Assembly: GCF_000717185.1 (NCBI RefSeq)
Contig: NZ_JNYE01000050.1
Span: forward strand, 1 to 64,000
DNA: 64,000 nt
Direction: 5' to 3'
DNA from: Kitasatospora phosalacinea
Lineage (GTDB): Bacteria > Actinomycetota > Actinomycetes > Streptomycetales > Streptomycetaceae
Both the position numbers and the translations under genes were made by a program. Of the stretch, positions 16,781 to 25,516 are shown one piece after another; the first letter of the stretch is position 1; every line of letters begins with the position of its first letter. Below the pieces are notes generated by a model. The model saw only the letters and a list, made by a program, of their open reading frames with translations, was not told the origin of the DNA and did not search any database.

Positions 16781-17054
16781 CGGAGGTTCCCCCAGGAACG
16801 GACGGCGGTGAGCGGCGGGTGCGCGTCCGCCTCGTGTCCCCCTGGGCCCGGCGAGCGCTGCAGGAGAATCATGTCGAGCCGATATCCCGCGCCCGTGCCC
16901 GGTCCGTCACCACCGCGTAACAGCCGACCGCACACCAACCACCCGGTACTGACGGGGCATTTGACGTACCGTTCGAACACCTCCAAAGCACATGGGACCC
17001 ACCTCAAACGGACAGGGCGGACCGGCTCGGACCGGATGAACAGAACCCGGCCGC

Positions 17055-17636
17055 TCAGTCGCCCGCCCGCTCGCGGGCCGCCGCCAGTTCGTCCCAGGTG
17101 TCGCAGTCGAAGGAGGCACCCGCCGGGTCGGGCAGCCGGGCCAGGTGCAGGCCGTCGAGGAGGCGGCGCAGCGGGCGGCCGGCCGGGTCGCCCAGGGCGG
17201 CGAGCGCGGCGCGCAGCGGGGCGGTGCGGTAGGCGGCGGCCAGGGGCTGGTCGCGGCCCGCGGCGTCGACCAGGAGGGCGCCGTCGCGGGCGGGGTCGTC
17301 GAGCGCGGCGAGCAGCCGTCGCACCGTCGCGGCGTCCAGGAACGGCAGGTCGGCGGCGAGCAGCAGGACCCGCGGCGCGGTCACCGCGGGCAGGGCGGCG
17401 GCCACCGCCGCGACCGGCCCGCCGCCCGGCGGGTCCTCGCGCAGCCAGTGCACCGCGGCCCGTTCGGTCGGCCGCTCGGGGCCGACCACCAGCACCCTCC
17501 GGGCGTCCGGGCAGGCCGCCAGCACCCGGTCCAGCAGCGGGCGGCCGCCGACCGTCAGCGCCGGTTTGTCCGCCCCGCCGAGCCGGCGCCCCGCCCCGCC
17601 GGCCGCCACCACCGCGTCGTACCCGCTCTCCGTCAC
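17055..17636 (-). CDS. mobA: Molybdenum cofactor guanylyltransferase MobA
   Basis: A 193-residue nucleotidyltransferase with the GTP-binding loop VVAAGGAGRRLGGADKPAL at its start, the metal-binding LLLAADLPFLD, and QPLAAAYRTAPLRAAL with RPLRRLLDGL in the C-terminal half. It transfers GMP to Mo-molybdopterin. I chose the GTG at 17636, directly before the Rossmann loop, over the upstream ATG at 17714. It is followed by the LAxTG gene and shares the minus strand with moeA. Confidence 0.9.
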   Translation of the reverse strand: MTESGYDAVVAAGGAGRRLGGADKPALTVGGRPLLDRVLAACPDARRVLVVGPERPTERAAVHWLREDPPGGGPVAAVAAALPAVTAPRVLLLAADLPFLDAATVRRLLAALDDPARDGALLVDAAGRDQPLAAAYRTAPLRAALAALGDPAGRPLRRLLDGLHLARLPDPAGASFDCDTWDELAAARERAGD

Positions 17637-17646
17637 TCCGGCAGTA

Positions 17647-18603
17647 TCACCGCTCGCCGTCGCCGACCTCGGCCTCGACCACGTCCTCGCCCTCAACCAC
17701 CCCGTCCAACCCATCCACCCCGTCCGCCTCGGTCGGGATCTCCCGGCGGGCGGTGTTCGCGGCCGCGCCGTGCTCCAGGATGGCGGGCAGGGTCAGGCCG
17801 CCGTAGCGGGCGTTCATCGCGGCGGTGAGCGCCTCCGGGTCGTCCGGGTGGTCGTGCAGCGCCTCGTCGAAGTCGCGCAGGTAGCCGGCGGTGAAGGCGA
17901 GCACCCGGTGCGCGGCGTCGTCCGCGCCGGGGGCGCGGTGCCCGGCGATGACCCGGTCCACGCCGAGGTCGGCGATCAGGCCGAGGTTGTGCGACCACTG
18001 GCCGCGGGCGTCGGGGTCGGTGTCGGCCGTCCAGACGTGGGTGCCGTTGTAGGCGAAGTCGCCCGCGACCACGGTGCGGATGCTCGGCAGGTGGGTGACG
18101 GTGGAGCCCGCGCTGTCGCCCTGGCCGAGTTGCAGGACGCGGATCAGCTGGCCGTCGATCACCAGCGGCTGCGGGAGCAGCGGCGCGGGCAGCAGCGGCT
18201 GGTCCGGGATGTCGTCGCCGTAGACCGGTTTCCACTGGGCGACCTTCGCCGCCGCGGTCCGTCCGATGCCCTCGACCACCGAGGGCGCGGCGACGAGCTG
18301 CGCGGTCGGGAAGAGCCGCAGCACCTCCTCGGCGCCGAAGTAGTGGTCGGGGTGCTGGTGGCTGACCACGATCGCGAGCAGGTCGCGGCCCTTGCCCGCG
18401 ATCCACTCGGCGAGTTCGCGGCCGGCGCTGCGGGTCAGCTGGGCGTCGACCAGGATCGCCGTGCGCTCCCCCATGATCAGGCTGGAGGTGGCGAAGAACG
18501 CGCTCTCCGGGCCGGTGAAGACCTCGACCTCCAGCGGGCGGGGGGCCGGTGCGGCGCCCGTCGGGTGGCCGTGGGCGCTCTCGTCGGGCGGTGACGCGTT
18601 CAC
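17647..18603 (-). CDS. MBL-fold metallo-hydrolase
   Basis: A 318-residue metallo-beta-lactamase-fold protein. It has the metal-binding SHQHPDH motif after the LVDAQLT strand, a second-shell His in STVTHLPS, the VVAGDFAYNGTHVW Asp ligand region and the terminal His in VIAGHRAPGAD. The C-terminal part is helical and ends in an acidic Glu/Asp-rich tail. Such proteins hydrolyse thioesters, lactones or quinolone/quinone-type substrates; the substrate is not deducible. The GTG start at 18603 precedes NASPPDESAHGH. It lies 10 bases upstream of mobA on the same strand and may be co-transcribed. Confidence 0.85.
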   Translation of the reverse strand: MNASPPDESAHGHPTGAAPAPRPLEVEVFTGPESAFFATSSLIMGERTAILVDAQLTRSAGRELAEWIAGKGRDLLAIVVSHQHPDHYFGAEEVLRLFPTAQLVAAPSVVEGIGRTAAAKVAQWKPVYGDDIPDQPLLPAPLLPQPLVIDGQLIRVLQLGQGDSAGSTVTHLPSIRTVVAGDFAYNGTHVWTADTDPDARGQWSHNLGLIADLGVDRVIAGHRAPGADDAAHRVLAFTAGYLRDFDEALHDHPDDPEALTAAMNARYGGLTLPAILEHGAAANTARREIPTEADGVDGLDGVVEGEDVVEAEVGDGER

Positions 18604-18812
18604 GGCTGCTCCCCTGCTCGGTGCGGTGGGCGGTACGGCGGGCCCGAGGCGGTCCCGCACCGTCCAGCCTGGCCGGAAGACCCCGGTGCCGCCGGGTGGG
18701 CACGCCCAGGAGGGTGACCGCCCGGGCGGCCCGGGAGGGCCGGGGATGTCGACTATTGTCGGTGCTCTCCGCACGCCTGGCAGCTCGGCACCCACCACTC
18801 CGGGAGAACTTG

Positions 18813-20009
18813 ATGGACCGGCTCGACAACACCGTTCGCGACTACGCCTGGGGTTCGTCCACGGCCATCCCGGAGCTGCTCGGCCGTCCCGCCACCGGTG
18901 CTCCCCAGGCCGAGCTGTGGATGGGCGCCCACCCGGGCGCGCCGTCCCTGGTCGACCGCGGTGACGGGCCGGTCGCCCTCGACCGGGTGATCGCCGCGGA
19001 CCCGGTGGGCGAGCTGGGCGCCGCGTCGGTGGAGCGGTTCGGGCCGGCGCTGCCGTTCCTGGCGAAGGTGCTCTCCGCCGCCCTGCCGCTCTCCCTGCAG
19101 GTCCACCCGACCCGCGAGCAGGCCCGGGCCGGGTACGCGGACGAGGAGGCCCGCGGCGTCCCGGTCGACGCGCCGCACCGCAACTACAAGGACGACAACC
19201 ACAAGCCCGAGCTGATCTGCGCGCTCGACGAGGGGCTGGAGGGGCTGTGCGGCTTCCGGCCGCCCGCGGACGCGGCCGCGCTGATGGCCTCGCTCGGCGT
19301 CCCCGGGCTGGACCCGCTGGTCGAGCTGCTGCGCACGAAGCCCGAGCCGGAGGCCCTGGCCGGGGCGCTCGCCGGGGCCCTGGGCCTGACCGACGCCGCG
19401 GGCCGGGAGACCGTGGACGCCGTCGCCCGCGCCGTCACCGCCGCCGCCGCGTCCGACCCGACCGGCGAGCTGGCCGGGTACGCGTTCGCCGCCGCGCAGT
19501 GCCCGGGCGACCCCGGGCTGGTCGCCGCGCTGCTGCTCAACCACCTCCGGCTGCAGCCCGGCGAGGCGCTCTACCTCGGGGCCGGCCTGCCGCACGCCTA
19601 CCTGCGCGGCACCGGCGTCGAGATCATGGCCAACTCCGACAACGTGCTGCGCTGCGGCTTCACCCCCAAGCACGTGGACGTCCCCGAGCTGCTCCGGGTG
19701 GTCGACTTCCGCAGCGGCCTCCCGGAGGTCCTGCGCCCCGAGCCGGGTGCGGACGGGGAGCGGCTCTACCCGGTGCCGATCGACGAGTTCCGGCTCTCCC
19801 GCTACGACCTCGCCGACCGCCCCGCCACCCTGCCCGGCGACGCCCCGCAGATCCTGCTGTGCACCGCCGGGACGGCCGAACTCGCCTCCGGCGGCGAGAC
19901 CTTGACGCTCCACCGGGGCGAGTCCGCCTTCCTGCCCGCCCGCGGCACCGCCACCGTCCTCACCGGCCCCGGGGCGACCGTCTTCCGCAGCACCGTGACG
20001 CTCGACTGA
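18813..20009 (+). CDS. manA: Mannose-6-phosphate isomerase, class I
   Basis: A 398-residue type I phosphomannose isomerase. The cupin metal site is visible as LSLQVHPTREQA with the downstream DDNHKPELI (Gln/His/Glu ligands), followed by GEALYLGAGLPHAYLRGTGVEIMANSDNVLRCGFTPK with the final His ligand and the family signature. It interconverts mannose-6-P and fructose-6-P, feeding GDP-mannose for glycosylation and cell-envelope lipids. The ATG has GGGAG 5-6 bases upstream. It is monocistronic and convergent with the HD gene. Confidence 0.95.
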   Translation: MDRLDNTVRDYAWGSSTAIPELLGRPATGAPQAELWMGAHPGAPSLVDRGDGPVALDRVIAADPVGELGAASVERFGPALPFLAKVLSAALPLSLQVHPTREQARAGYADEEARGVPVDAPHRNYKDDNHKPELICALDEGLEGLCGFRPPADAAALMASLGVPGLDPLVELLRTKPEPEALAGALAGALGLTDAAGRETVDAVARAVTAAAASDPTGELAGYAFAAAQCPGDPGLVAALLLNHLRLQPGEALYLGAGLPHAYLRGTGVEIMANSDNVLRCGFTPKHVDVPELLRVVDFRSGLPEVLRPEPGADGERLYPVPIDEFRLSRYDLADRPATLPGDAPQILLCTAGTAELASGGETLTLHRGESAFLPARGTATVLTGPGATVFRSTVTLD

Positions 20010-20030
20010 GTCCTGCCCGCCCTGCCCGAC

Positions 20031-20582
20031 CTAGAGCGGGTGGCGCGCCTGGTACGCCAGGCGCGCCGACGCCGACTCGCCGACGGCGGAGAGCAGTTCG
20101 TCCAGGGCGAGGAACCACGACCAGCGCTCGCCGCCGCCCGCCCGGGCCAGGGCGTCCACCAGCAGGTCCTCCAGCTCCGGCAGCCGCCCGTCCTTCCACA
20201 CCTTGTCGGCCAGGCTGACCAGCAGGTCCTCCGCGGTGGCGGACGGGCCCCAGTCGGCGTGCCCGGCCGCGAAGCGGGCCAGGCGGGGCGGGACGCCCGC
20301 GGCGAGCAGCAGGTCCCGGCCGGCCGGTTCGTGCGCCGAGCCGGGGCCGGACAGCTCCGCCCGGTGCGCGGTCTTCCCGATGTCGTGGGTGGCCGCGCCG
20401 AACAGCACCGCGTCCCGGTCGAACGCCAGCCCGGGGCAGTGCTCCGCCACCCAGTCCGCCAGTTGCGCGGCCACGTCGTGCACCAGCCGCAGGTGCGCCA
20501 CCAGCCGCGGGGGCGCGGCCAACTCCCCCAGCAGCACCAGCACTTCGTCCGGCAGCGGGCGCAGCTCCAGGTCCTCGTCCAT
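20031..20582 (-). CDS. HD-domain phosphohydrolase-like protein
   Basis: A 183-residue protein. The His-Asp metal motif is AATHDIGKTAHRAEL, preceded by an upstream His (LRLVHDVAAQL) and followed by HEPAGRD and AGHADWGP, which supply further ligands of an HD fold. The substrate is unknown; nucleotide or cyclic-nucleotide phosphoesters are usual in the superfamily. It has no signal peptide. Its 3' end contains a 26-base palindrome (20042-20068). Confidence 0.82.
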   Translation of the reverse strand: MDEDLELRPLPDEVLVLLGELAAPPRLVAHLRLVHDVAAQLADWVAEHCPGLAFDRDAVLFGAATHDIGKTAHRAELSGPGSAHEPAGRDLLLAAGVPPRLARFAAGHADWGPSATAEDLLVSLADKVWKDGRLPELEDLLVDALARAGGGERWSWFLALDELLSAVGESASARLAYQARHPL

Positions 20583-20698
20583 GGCGGGCGACCCTACCCC
20601 ACCGCCCGGGCGGCCCCGCTTAACCACTTGACCGTGCACTCACCAGGCGGCTGCACTGAACCGCAGCAGCGACGGCGACCCCGGGAAGGCAGCGGCAG

Positions 20699-21916
20699 TT
20701 GATCGACATCCGGCCCACCACCGAGCAGGACCACGAACTCTTCGTCGAGACGATGCACGCCGCGTTCGGCCTGTTCCCCGACCCGCCCGGCGAGGACGGC
20801 ACCGGCGTCTGGTGGTCCGCCTTCGAGCCGGACCGCGGCCTGCTGGCCCGCGACGCGGACGGGCGCCCGGTCGGCACCGCCGGGGCGTACACCTTCGAAC
20901 TCACCCTCCCCGGCGGGCGGATCGTCCCGGTCTCCGGGGTGACGGCCGTCGGCGTGCTGCCCTCGCACCGGCGGCGGGGCGTGCTCACCGCGATGATGCG
21001 CCGCCAGCTCGCCGACCTGCGGGCCCGCGGCGAGGTGCTGTCCGTCCTGCTCGCCTCCGAGGCGCTGATCTACCGGCGCTTCGGCTACGGCCCCGCCACC
21101 TACACCCGCGCCCTGACCGTGCCCCGGCTCCGGGCCGCCCTCACCCCGCCCCGCGCCGGGGCCGCCGAACCCGCCGGGACGGTCGAACTGCTGCCCCGCG
21201 ACCGGGCGGTCGACCTGCTGGAGCAGGTCTACGACCGCTACCGGCGCGCCCGCCCCGGCTCGGTCTCCCGCCCGCACCGCTGGTGGGCCCGCGGCGCCGG
21301 CCAGCCCCCGATCGCCCCCAAGCCCCGCTACGTCGCCCTGCACCGGGACGCCGACGGCGAACCCGACGGGTACGCCAGCTACGCGATCGAGGACAAGCGC
21401 AGCCTGGTCGTCGACGAGACGGTCGCCGCCACCGACGCCGCGTACACCGCCCTGACCCGCTACCTGCTCGGCCACGACCTCGTCCAGGAGGTGGTGTTCC
21501 GGCACGTCCCGCCGGACAGCCCGCTGCCCTGGCAGCTCGCCGACTTCGGCGCCGCCCAGCCCGGCAAGCACACCGACTGGCTCTGGGCCCGGGTGCTGGA
21601 CGTCCCCGGCGCGCTCACCGCCCGCGGCTGGAGCACCGACGGCACGCTCGTCCTCGACGTCGACGACCCGTTCCTCGGCGAGCACCACCGCCACCTGCTG
21701 ACCGTCCGCGACGGCAAGGCCGAGTGCACCCCCACCGACCTCGCCCCCGACCTCTCCCTCGACATCAGCGACCTCGGCTCGATCCTGCTCGGCGGCACCA
21801 CCCCCAGCACCCTGGCCCGAGCCGGCCACCTGCGCGCCCACCACCCCGAAGCCCCCGCCCGCGCCGACGCCCTGTTCCGCCCCGACCGCGAACCGCACTG
21901 CCTGCACTGGTTCTGA
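20699..21916 (+). CDS. Eis-like GNAT N-acetyltransferase
   Basis: A 405-residue protein with the Eis architecture: an N-terminal GNAT domain with the acetyl-CoA loop VGVLPSHRRRGVLTAMM and a second EALIYRRFGYGPA motif, a central GNAT-like domain, and a C-terminal sterol-carrier-like domain (LTVRDGKAECTPTDLAPDLSLDISDLGSILLGG). Family members acetylate lysines or multiple amines of aminoglycosides. It probably uses TTG at 20699 with GGGAAGG about 10 bases upstream. It terminates at HCLHWF as many Eis relatives do. The physiological substrate is not known. Confidence 0.87.
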   Translation: MIDIRPTTEQDHELFVETMHAAFGLFPDPPGEDGTGVWWSAFEPDRGLLARDADGRPVGTAGAYTFELTLPGGRIVPVSGVTAVGVLPSHRRRGVLTAMMRRQLADLRARGEVLSVLLASEALIYRRFGYGPATYTRALTVPRLRAALTPPRAGAAEPAGTVELLPRDRAVDLLEQVYDRYRRARPGSVSRPHRWWARGAGQPPIAPKPRYVALHRDADGEPDGYASYAIEDKRSLVVDETVAATDAAYTALTRYLLGHDLVQEVVFRHVPPDSPLPWQLADFGAAQPGKHTDWLWARVLDVPGALTARGWSTDGTLVLDVDDPFLGEHHRHLLTVRDGKAECTPTDLAPDLSLDISDLGSILLGGTTPSTLARAGHLRAHHPEAPARADALFRPDREPHCLHWF

Positions 21917-22073
21917 CCACCGTCCGACCCCCTGCGTACCCTGCCCGCACGCACCTGCTGCTCGACCGCGGCACCGCCGCCCGGCCCGGCCGGAAAACCC
22001 GGTGCCCGGCGGGCCGCCCGGGTAGCAAAATTGGGGCCGCACCACCCGTCGGACCCCGGTCCGGCCGGGCCTC

Positions 22074-22156
22074 GCGGGTGTAGCTCAACCGGTCCAGAGC
22101 AGCCGCCTCTGATTCAAGGCGGCAGGCTGGGGGTTCAAATCCCCCCACCCGCACCA
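22074..22156 (+). tRNA. tRNA-like gene with an enlarged anticodon arm (identity undetermined)
   Basis: The cloverleaf outer parts are excellent. The acceptor stem GCGGGTG pairs with CACCCGC, followed by A73 and an encoded CCA. There is TA at positions 8-9, a D-stem GCTC/GAGC, and a T-arm GGGGG-TTCAAAT-CCCCC. The anticodon arm is abnormal: GCCGCCT pairs with AGGCGGC (7 bp) around the 8-base loop CTGATTCA, and the whole gene is 83 bases rather than ~76. No canonical U33-anticodon placement gives a 5-bp stem and 7-base loop. It may be a real divergent tRNA or a decayed one. It lies 31 bases beyond the dnaB stop, on the other strand. Confidence 0.7.
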
Positions 22157-22187
22157 CGAAGCCGTCCTGACGTCGACCCAGGTGACG

Positions 22188-25064
22188 TCAGGTCACGTCC
22201 CGGGTCATGTCGACGAAGCGCGAGTAGTGGCCCTGGAACGCCACGGTGATGGTCGCGGTCGGGCCGTTGCGGTGCTTGGCCACGATCAGGTCGGCCTCGC
22301 CCGCGCGGGGGGACTCCTTCTCGTAGGCGTCCTCGCGGTGCAGCAGGATGACCATGTCGGCGTCCTGCTCGATCGAGCCGGACTCGCGCAGGTCGGAGAC
22401 CATCGGCTTCTTGTCGGTGCGCTGCTCGGGGCCTCGGTTCAGCTGGGAGAGCGCGATCACCGGGATCTCCAGCTCCTTCGCCAGCAGCTTGAGGTTCCGG
22501 GACATGTCCGAGACCTCCTGCTGCCGGCTCTCGGCCCGTCTCGACCCGCCGGCCTGCATCAGCTGGAGGTAGTCGATGACCACCAGCCGCAGGTCGTTGC
22601 GCTGCTTGAGCCGTCGGCACTTGGCCCGGATCTCCATCATCGACAGGTTCGGCGAGTCGTCGATGTACAGCGGCGCCGCACTGACCTCGGGCATCCGCCG
22701 GGCCACCCGCGTCCAGTCGTCGTCCGTCATGTTGCCCGAGCGCATGTGGTGCAGCGCCACCCGCGCCTCCGCCGACAGCAGTCGCATGGCGATCTCGTTG
22801 CGGCCCATTTCGAGCGAGAAGATCACGCTCGGCAGGTTGTTGTGGATCGAGCAGGCCCGCGCGAAGTCCAGGGCGAGCGTCGAGTTGTGGGTGGGCACCA
22901 TCGACCGGGTGGCCAGGTACAGGTGGTCATGGTTGTCGACCTCGACGCACCGGACGGGCACGCTGTCGACCTCGCGGACGTCGACGACGTAGCGCTGCCG
23001 GAGCCGCGGGGTGGCCGGGCGCCTGCGCTCGGCGTGGACCGCCCGCTTGCGCACCAGTCCGAAGACCTCCTCGGTCGGGGTGAAGGTGACGGTCCAGACG
23101 GTCGAGGACTCCTCGGAGCGGCCCGCGGCGCGCTCGGTCGCCACGCCGCACCGGTGGCCGAGGCCCGTGACCAGGTCGCGGAAGCCCTCGGCGAGTTCCC
23201 GGTTCGTCACCGCGAACTGCACCGACCCCGTGGCGTTGACGGTGCCGTCGGTGTCCAGCAGCCCGGCCAGCAGGGCCCGCCGCTGGGCGACGGAGCCGCG
23301 CAGGTAGGCCGCCGGGACGTGCTTGCGCCCGAGCACGCCCAGGTCGCGCAGGGCGGTCAGCAGGCTGTCGTGCCGCCGGGTGCAGGCGCTGCACCGGGGT
23401 TCGGAGAACGGCGAGGAGCACGGGGCGCCGCAGTCCGTGCAGGTGGCCGGCGGGACGGGCGCGGAGACCGACCGGGCCCGGCCGCCGCAGGAGCGCCCGC
23501 AGGTGCGGACGTGGGCGAGCCCGGGGGCGAAGACCGTGCCGCAGACGACGCAGGCCCGTTCGGGGGTCTCGGGCTCCGGGACGTCGTAGCTCAGCGCGTA
23601 GGTCGGGGTGTCGCCGATCCGGCGCGCCGTCAGCCCGTCCGCGGCGAGGCGTTCCAGCACCTCCGGGTCGGTGGTGGTGATCCGGGCGGCGTCGGTGTGG
23701 CCGTCGCCCAGCCAGGCGCCCAGGGCGTAGGGCGGGACGGGCAGCTCCCGCTCGGGGAGGTCGAGCGCGGCGGTGTTGCGCACGGAGTGGTTGGCGCGGC
23801 CGTCCGAGGTGTCGCAGCGCAGGGTGGCGGCGATCTCCTTGGTGGTGACGACCCGTCCGCTCCCGCCCGCCCGGCGGGCCGCCCTGGTCTCGGTGAGCCA
23901 CTGGTGGTCGGCGTCGGCGACCACGGTGGTGCCGTCGTCGAAGCTGACCTCGTAGCAGGGCCGACCGGTCATCACCTCGGTGGCGGCGACCACCCGGGTG
24001 GGTCGGCCGTCGGCGTCGAGCAGCCAGTCGCCCGCGGCGACCTCGCCCATGGTGGTCCAGCCGTCCGGGGTGGGCAGCGGGGTGTCCAGGGCGAGGGCCT
24101 TGCCCATGGCCGGACGGGCCGCGATGACGATCATCTGGCCGGGGTGGAGGCCGTTGGTGAGCTGGTCGAAGTCGGCGAAGCCGGTGGGGACGCCGGACAT
24201 CTGGCCGGAGCGGGAGCCGATGGCCTCGATCTCGTCGAGGGCGCCCTCCATGATGTCGGCGAGGGGGGCGTAGTCCTCGTTGGTGCGCTGTTCGGTGACG
24301 GCGTAGATCTCGGCCTGGGCGGCGTTGACGATGTCGTCGACGTCGCCCTCGGCGGCGTAGCCCATGCCCGCGATGCGGGTGCCGGCCTCGACCAGGCGGC
24401 GCAGGACGGCGCGTTCGTGGACGATCTCGGCGTAGTACTCGGCGTTGGCCGCGGTGGGGACGGAGTTGACCAGGGTGTGCAGGTAGGAGGCGCCGCCGAC
24501 GCGGGCGAGTTCGCCGCGCTTGGTGAGTTCGCCGGCCACGGTGATCGGGTCGGCGGGCTCGCCGCGGGCGTAGAGGTCGAGGATCGCGCCGTGGATGAGC
24601 TCGTGGGCGGGGCGGTAGTAGTCGGCGGGCTTGAGCACCTCGACGACGTCCGCGATGGCGTCCTTGGAGAGCAGCATGCCGCCGAGCACGGACTGCTCGG
24701 CCGCCAGGTCCTGCGGGGGGACGCGTTCGAAGCCCTCGCCGCCGAAGCCCCCTCCGCGGTCGTCGTCCCGGTCGCGGCGCTCGCCCTTGCCGGGGAAGCG
24801 GTCGCCGCCCTTGCCGCCGTCGCGCCGCTGGAAGCCGCCGCCCGAACCACCGCCCGAACCGCCGCCCGAACCGCCGTCGCGGCCGCCCGAACCACCGCCG
24901 GAGCCGCCGTCGCGCCCGGCCGGGGCGCCGGAGCGGCGGGAGACCGGCAGCCGGTCGCCCGGGACGTCGGGGAAGGAGTCCAGCGGGAAGGCGTCGTCGG
25001 ACGGCTGCCAGTCGTCCTCCGGCGGCGGCGGGGCGTCGTGGTCGTCGTACTGGGGGCCGGTCAC
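22188..25064 (-). CDS. dnaB: Replicative DNA helicase DnaB with in-frame intein
   Basis: A 958-residue precursor. The N-terminal ~115 residues are disordered and rich in GGSGGG. The DnaB N-domain (VPPQDLAAEQSVLGGMLLSKDAI, RPAHELIHGAI) and the RecA-like helicase core follow. The Walker A loop ARPAMGK/STLALDF is split by an intein (residues 323-727). After it come FSLEMGRNEIAMRLL, the Walker B region RLVVIDYLQLM and ALSQLNRGPEQR. The spliced helicase would be 553 residues and unwinds DNA at the fork as a hexamer. The GTG start has GGGGA upstream. A DnaA-box-bearing region lies immediately upstream. Confidence 0.97.
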   Translation of the reverse strand: MTGPQYDDHDAPPPPEDDWQPSDDAFPLDSFPDVPGDRLPVSRRSGAPAGRDGGSGGGSGGRDGGSGGGSGGGSGGGFQRRDGGKGGDRFPGKGERRDRDDDRGGGFGGEGFERVPPQDLAAEQSVLGGMLLSKDAIADVVEVLKPADYYRPAHELIHGAILDLYARGEPADPITVAGELTKRGELARVGGASYLHTLVNSVPTAANAEYYAEIVHERAVLRRLVEAGTRIAGMGYAAEGDVDDIVNAAQAEIYAVTEQRTNEDYAPLADIMEGALDEIEAIGSRSGQMSGVPTGFADFDQLTNGLHPGQMIVIAARPAMGKALALDTPLPTPDGWTTMGEVAAGDWLLDADGRPTRVVAATEVMTGRPCYEVSFDDGTTVVADADHQWLTETRAARRAGGSGRVVTTKEIAATLRCDTSDGRANHSVRNTAALDLPERELPVPPYALGAWLGDGHTDAARITTTDPEVLERLAADGLTARRIGDTPTYALSYDVPEPETPERACVVCGTVFAPGLAHVRTCGRSCGGRARSVSAPVPPATCTDCGAPCSSPFSEPRCSACTRRHDSLLTALRDLGVLGRKHVPAAYLRGSVAQRRALLAGLLDTDGTVNATGSVQFAVTNRELAEGFRDLVTGLGHRCGVATERAAGRSEESSTVWTVTFTPTEEVFGLVRKRAVHAERRRPATPRLRQRYVVDVREVDSVPVRCVEVDNHDHLYLATRSMVPTHNSTLALDFARACSIHNNLPSVIFSLEMGRNEIAMRLLSAEARVALHHMRSGNMTDDDWTRVARRMPEVSAAPLYIDDSPNLSMMEIRAKCRRLKQRNDLRLVVIDYLQLMQAGGSRRAESRQQEVSDMSRNLKLLAKELEIPVIALSQLNRGPEQRTDKKPMVSDLRESGSIEQDADMVILLHREDAYEKESPRAGEADLIVAKHRNGPTATITVAFQGHYSRFVDMTRDVT
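22884..24098 (-). mobile_element. DnaB intein with LAGLIDADG homing endonuclease domain
   Basis: 405 residues (A323-N727 of the precursor) interrupt Walker A between Lys322 and Ser728. Block A is ALALDTPLPTPDGW, block B contains DADHQWLTE, block F/G ends VEVDNHDHLYLATRSMVPTHN with Ser as the +1 extein residue; the first residue is Ala rather than Cys/Ser. The insert holds two LAGLIDADG-type motifs (LGAWLGDGH at 448-456 and LLAGLLDTDG at 598-607). Between them are four Cys pairs (505/508, 522/526, 542/545, 558/561), which look like zinc-ribbon clusters. The start resembles the mycobacterial DnaB intein, as I remember it. Splicing competence is likely because the terminal His-Asn/Ser are intact. 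Confidence 0.93.
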
Positions 25065-25516
25065 GCGTGTTCCCCGATCAGCGAGCGTGCGAAGTTGGTA
25101 CGGGCCGGGCCGGTGACGTACCGTCTTCGGCGCCTGTCCTTCTTACGGTACCGAGCCGACAGCGCCCGCCCCGCGCGGGTCGCCCTGAACGGCCGCCGGT
25201 CCGGCCCGCGTAGCGGCACGGCCACGGTACGCGGGACCGACGCGCCGGGCGATGTTATCCACAGGGGGTGTGGATAACTGCTCCGGGCCTGTGGAGAACT
25301 CCGCCAAAGCTGTGCACAACCCTGTGGATAACCATCCTATCGGCCCGATGTCAACTCGCTGACCTGCAACTACTTCCCACTTAGCCTGTGCATGAGAAAT
25401 TCTTCACACGGCCGGAGCCCGCACCGAAGAGGTGTTCGACACAGTCGCCGTCCACAGCCTGAGTAAGAGTCCAATCTCAGCTGTACCCATTACCTGTGGA
25501 TGAGTAGGCTGACCCC
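25065..25516. promoter_or_regulatory. dnaB-MATE divergent gap with DnaA boxes
   Basis: 452 bases without a supportable gene. Consensus DnaA boxes TTATCCACA occur at 25255-25263 (plus), 25269-25277 (minus) and 25323-25331 (minus); degenerate boxes such as tgtgcacaa and tgtggatga lie nearby, the last at about 25495. The rest shows nothing recognisable. DnaA control of dnaB, or titration of DnaA, is the natural inference. Confidence 0.7.
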
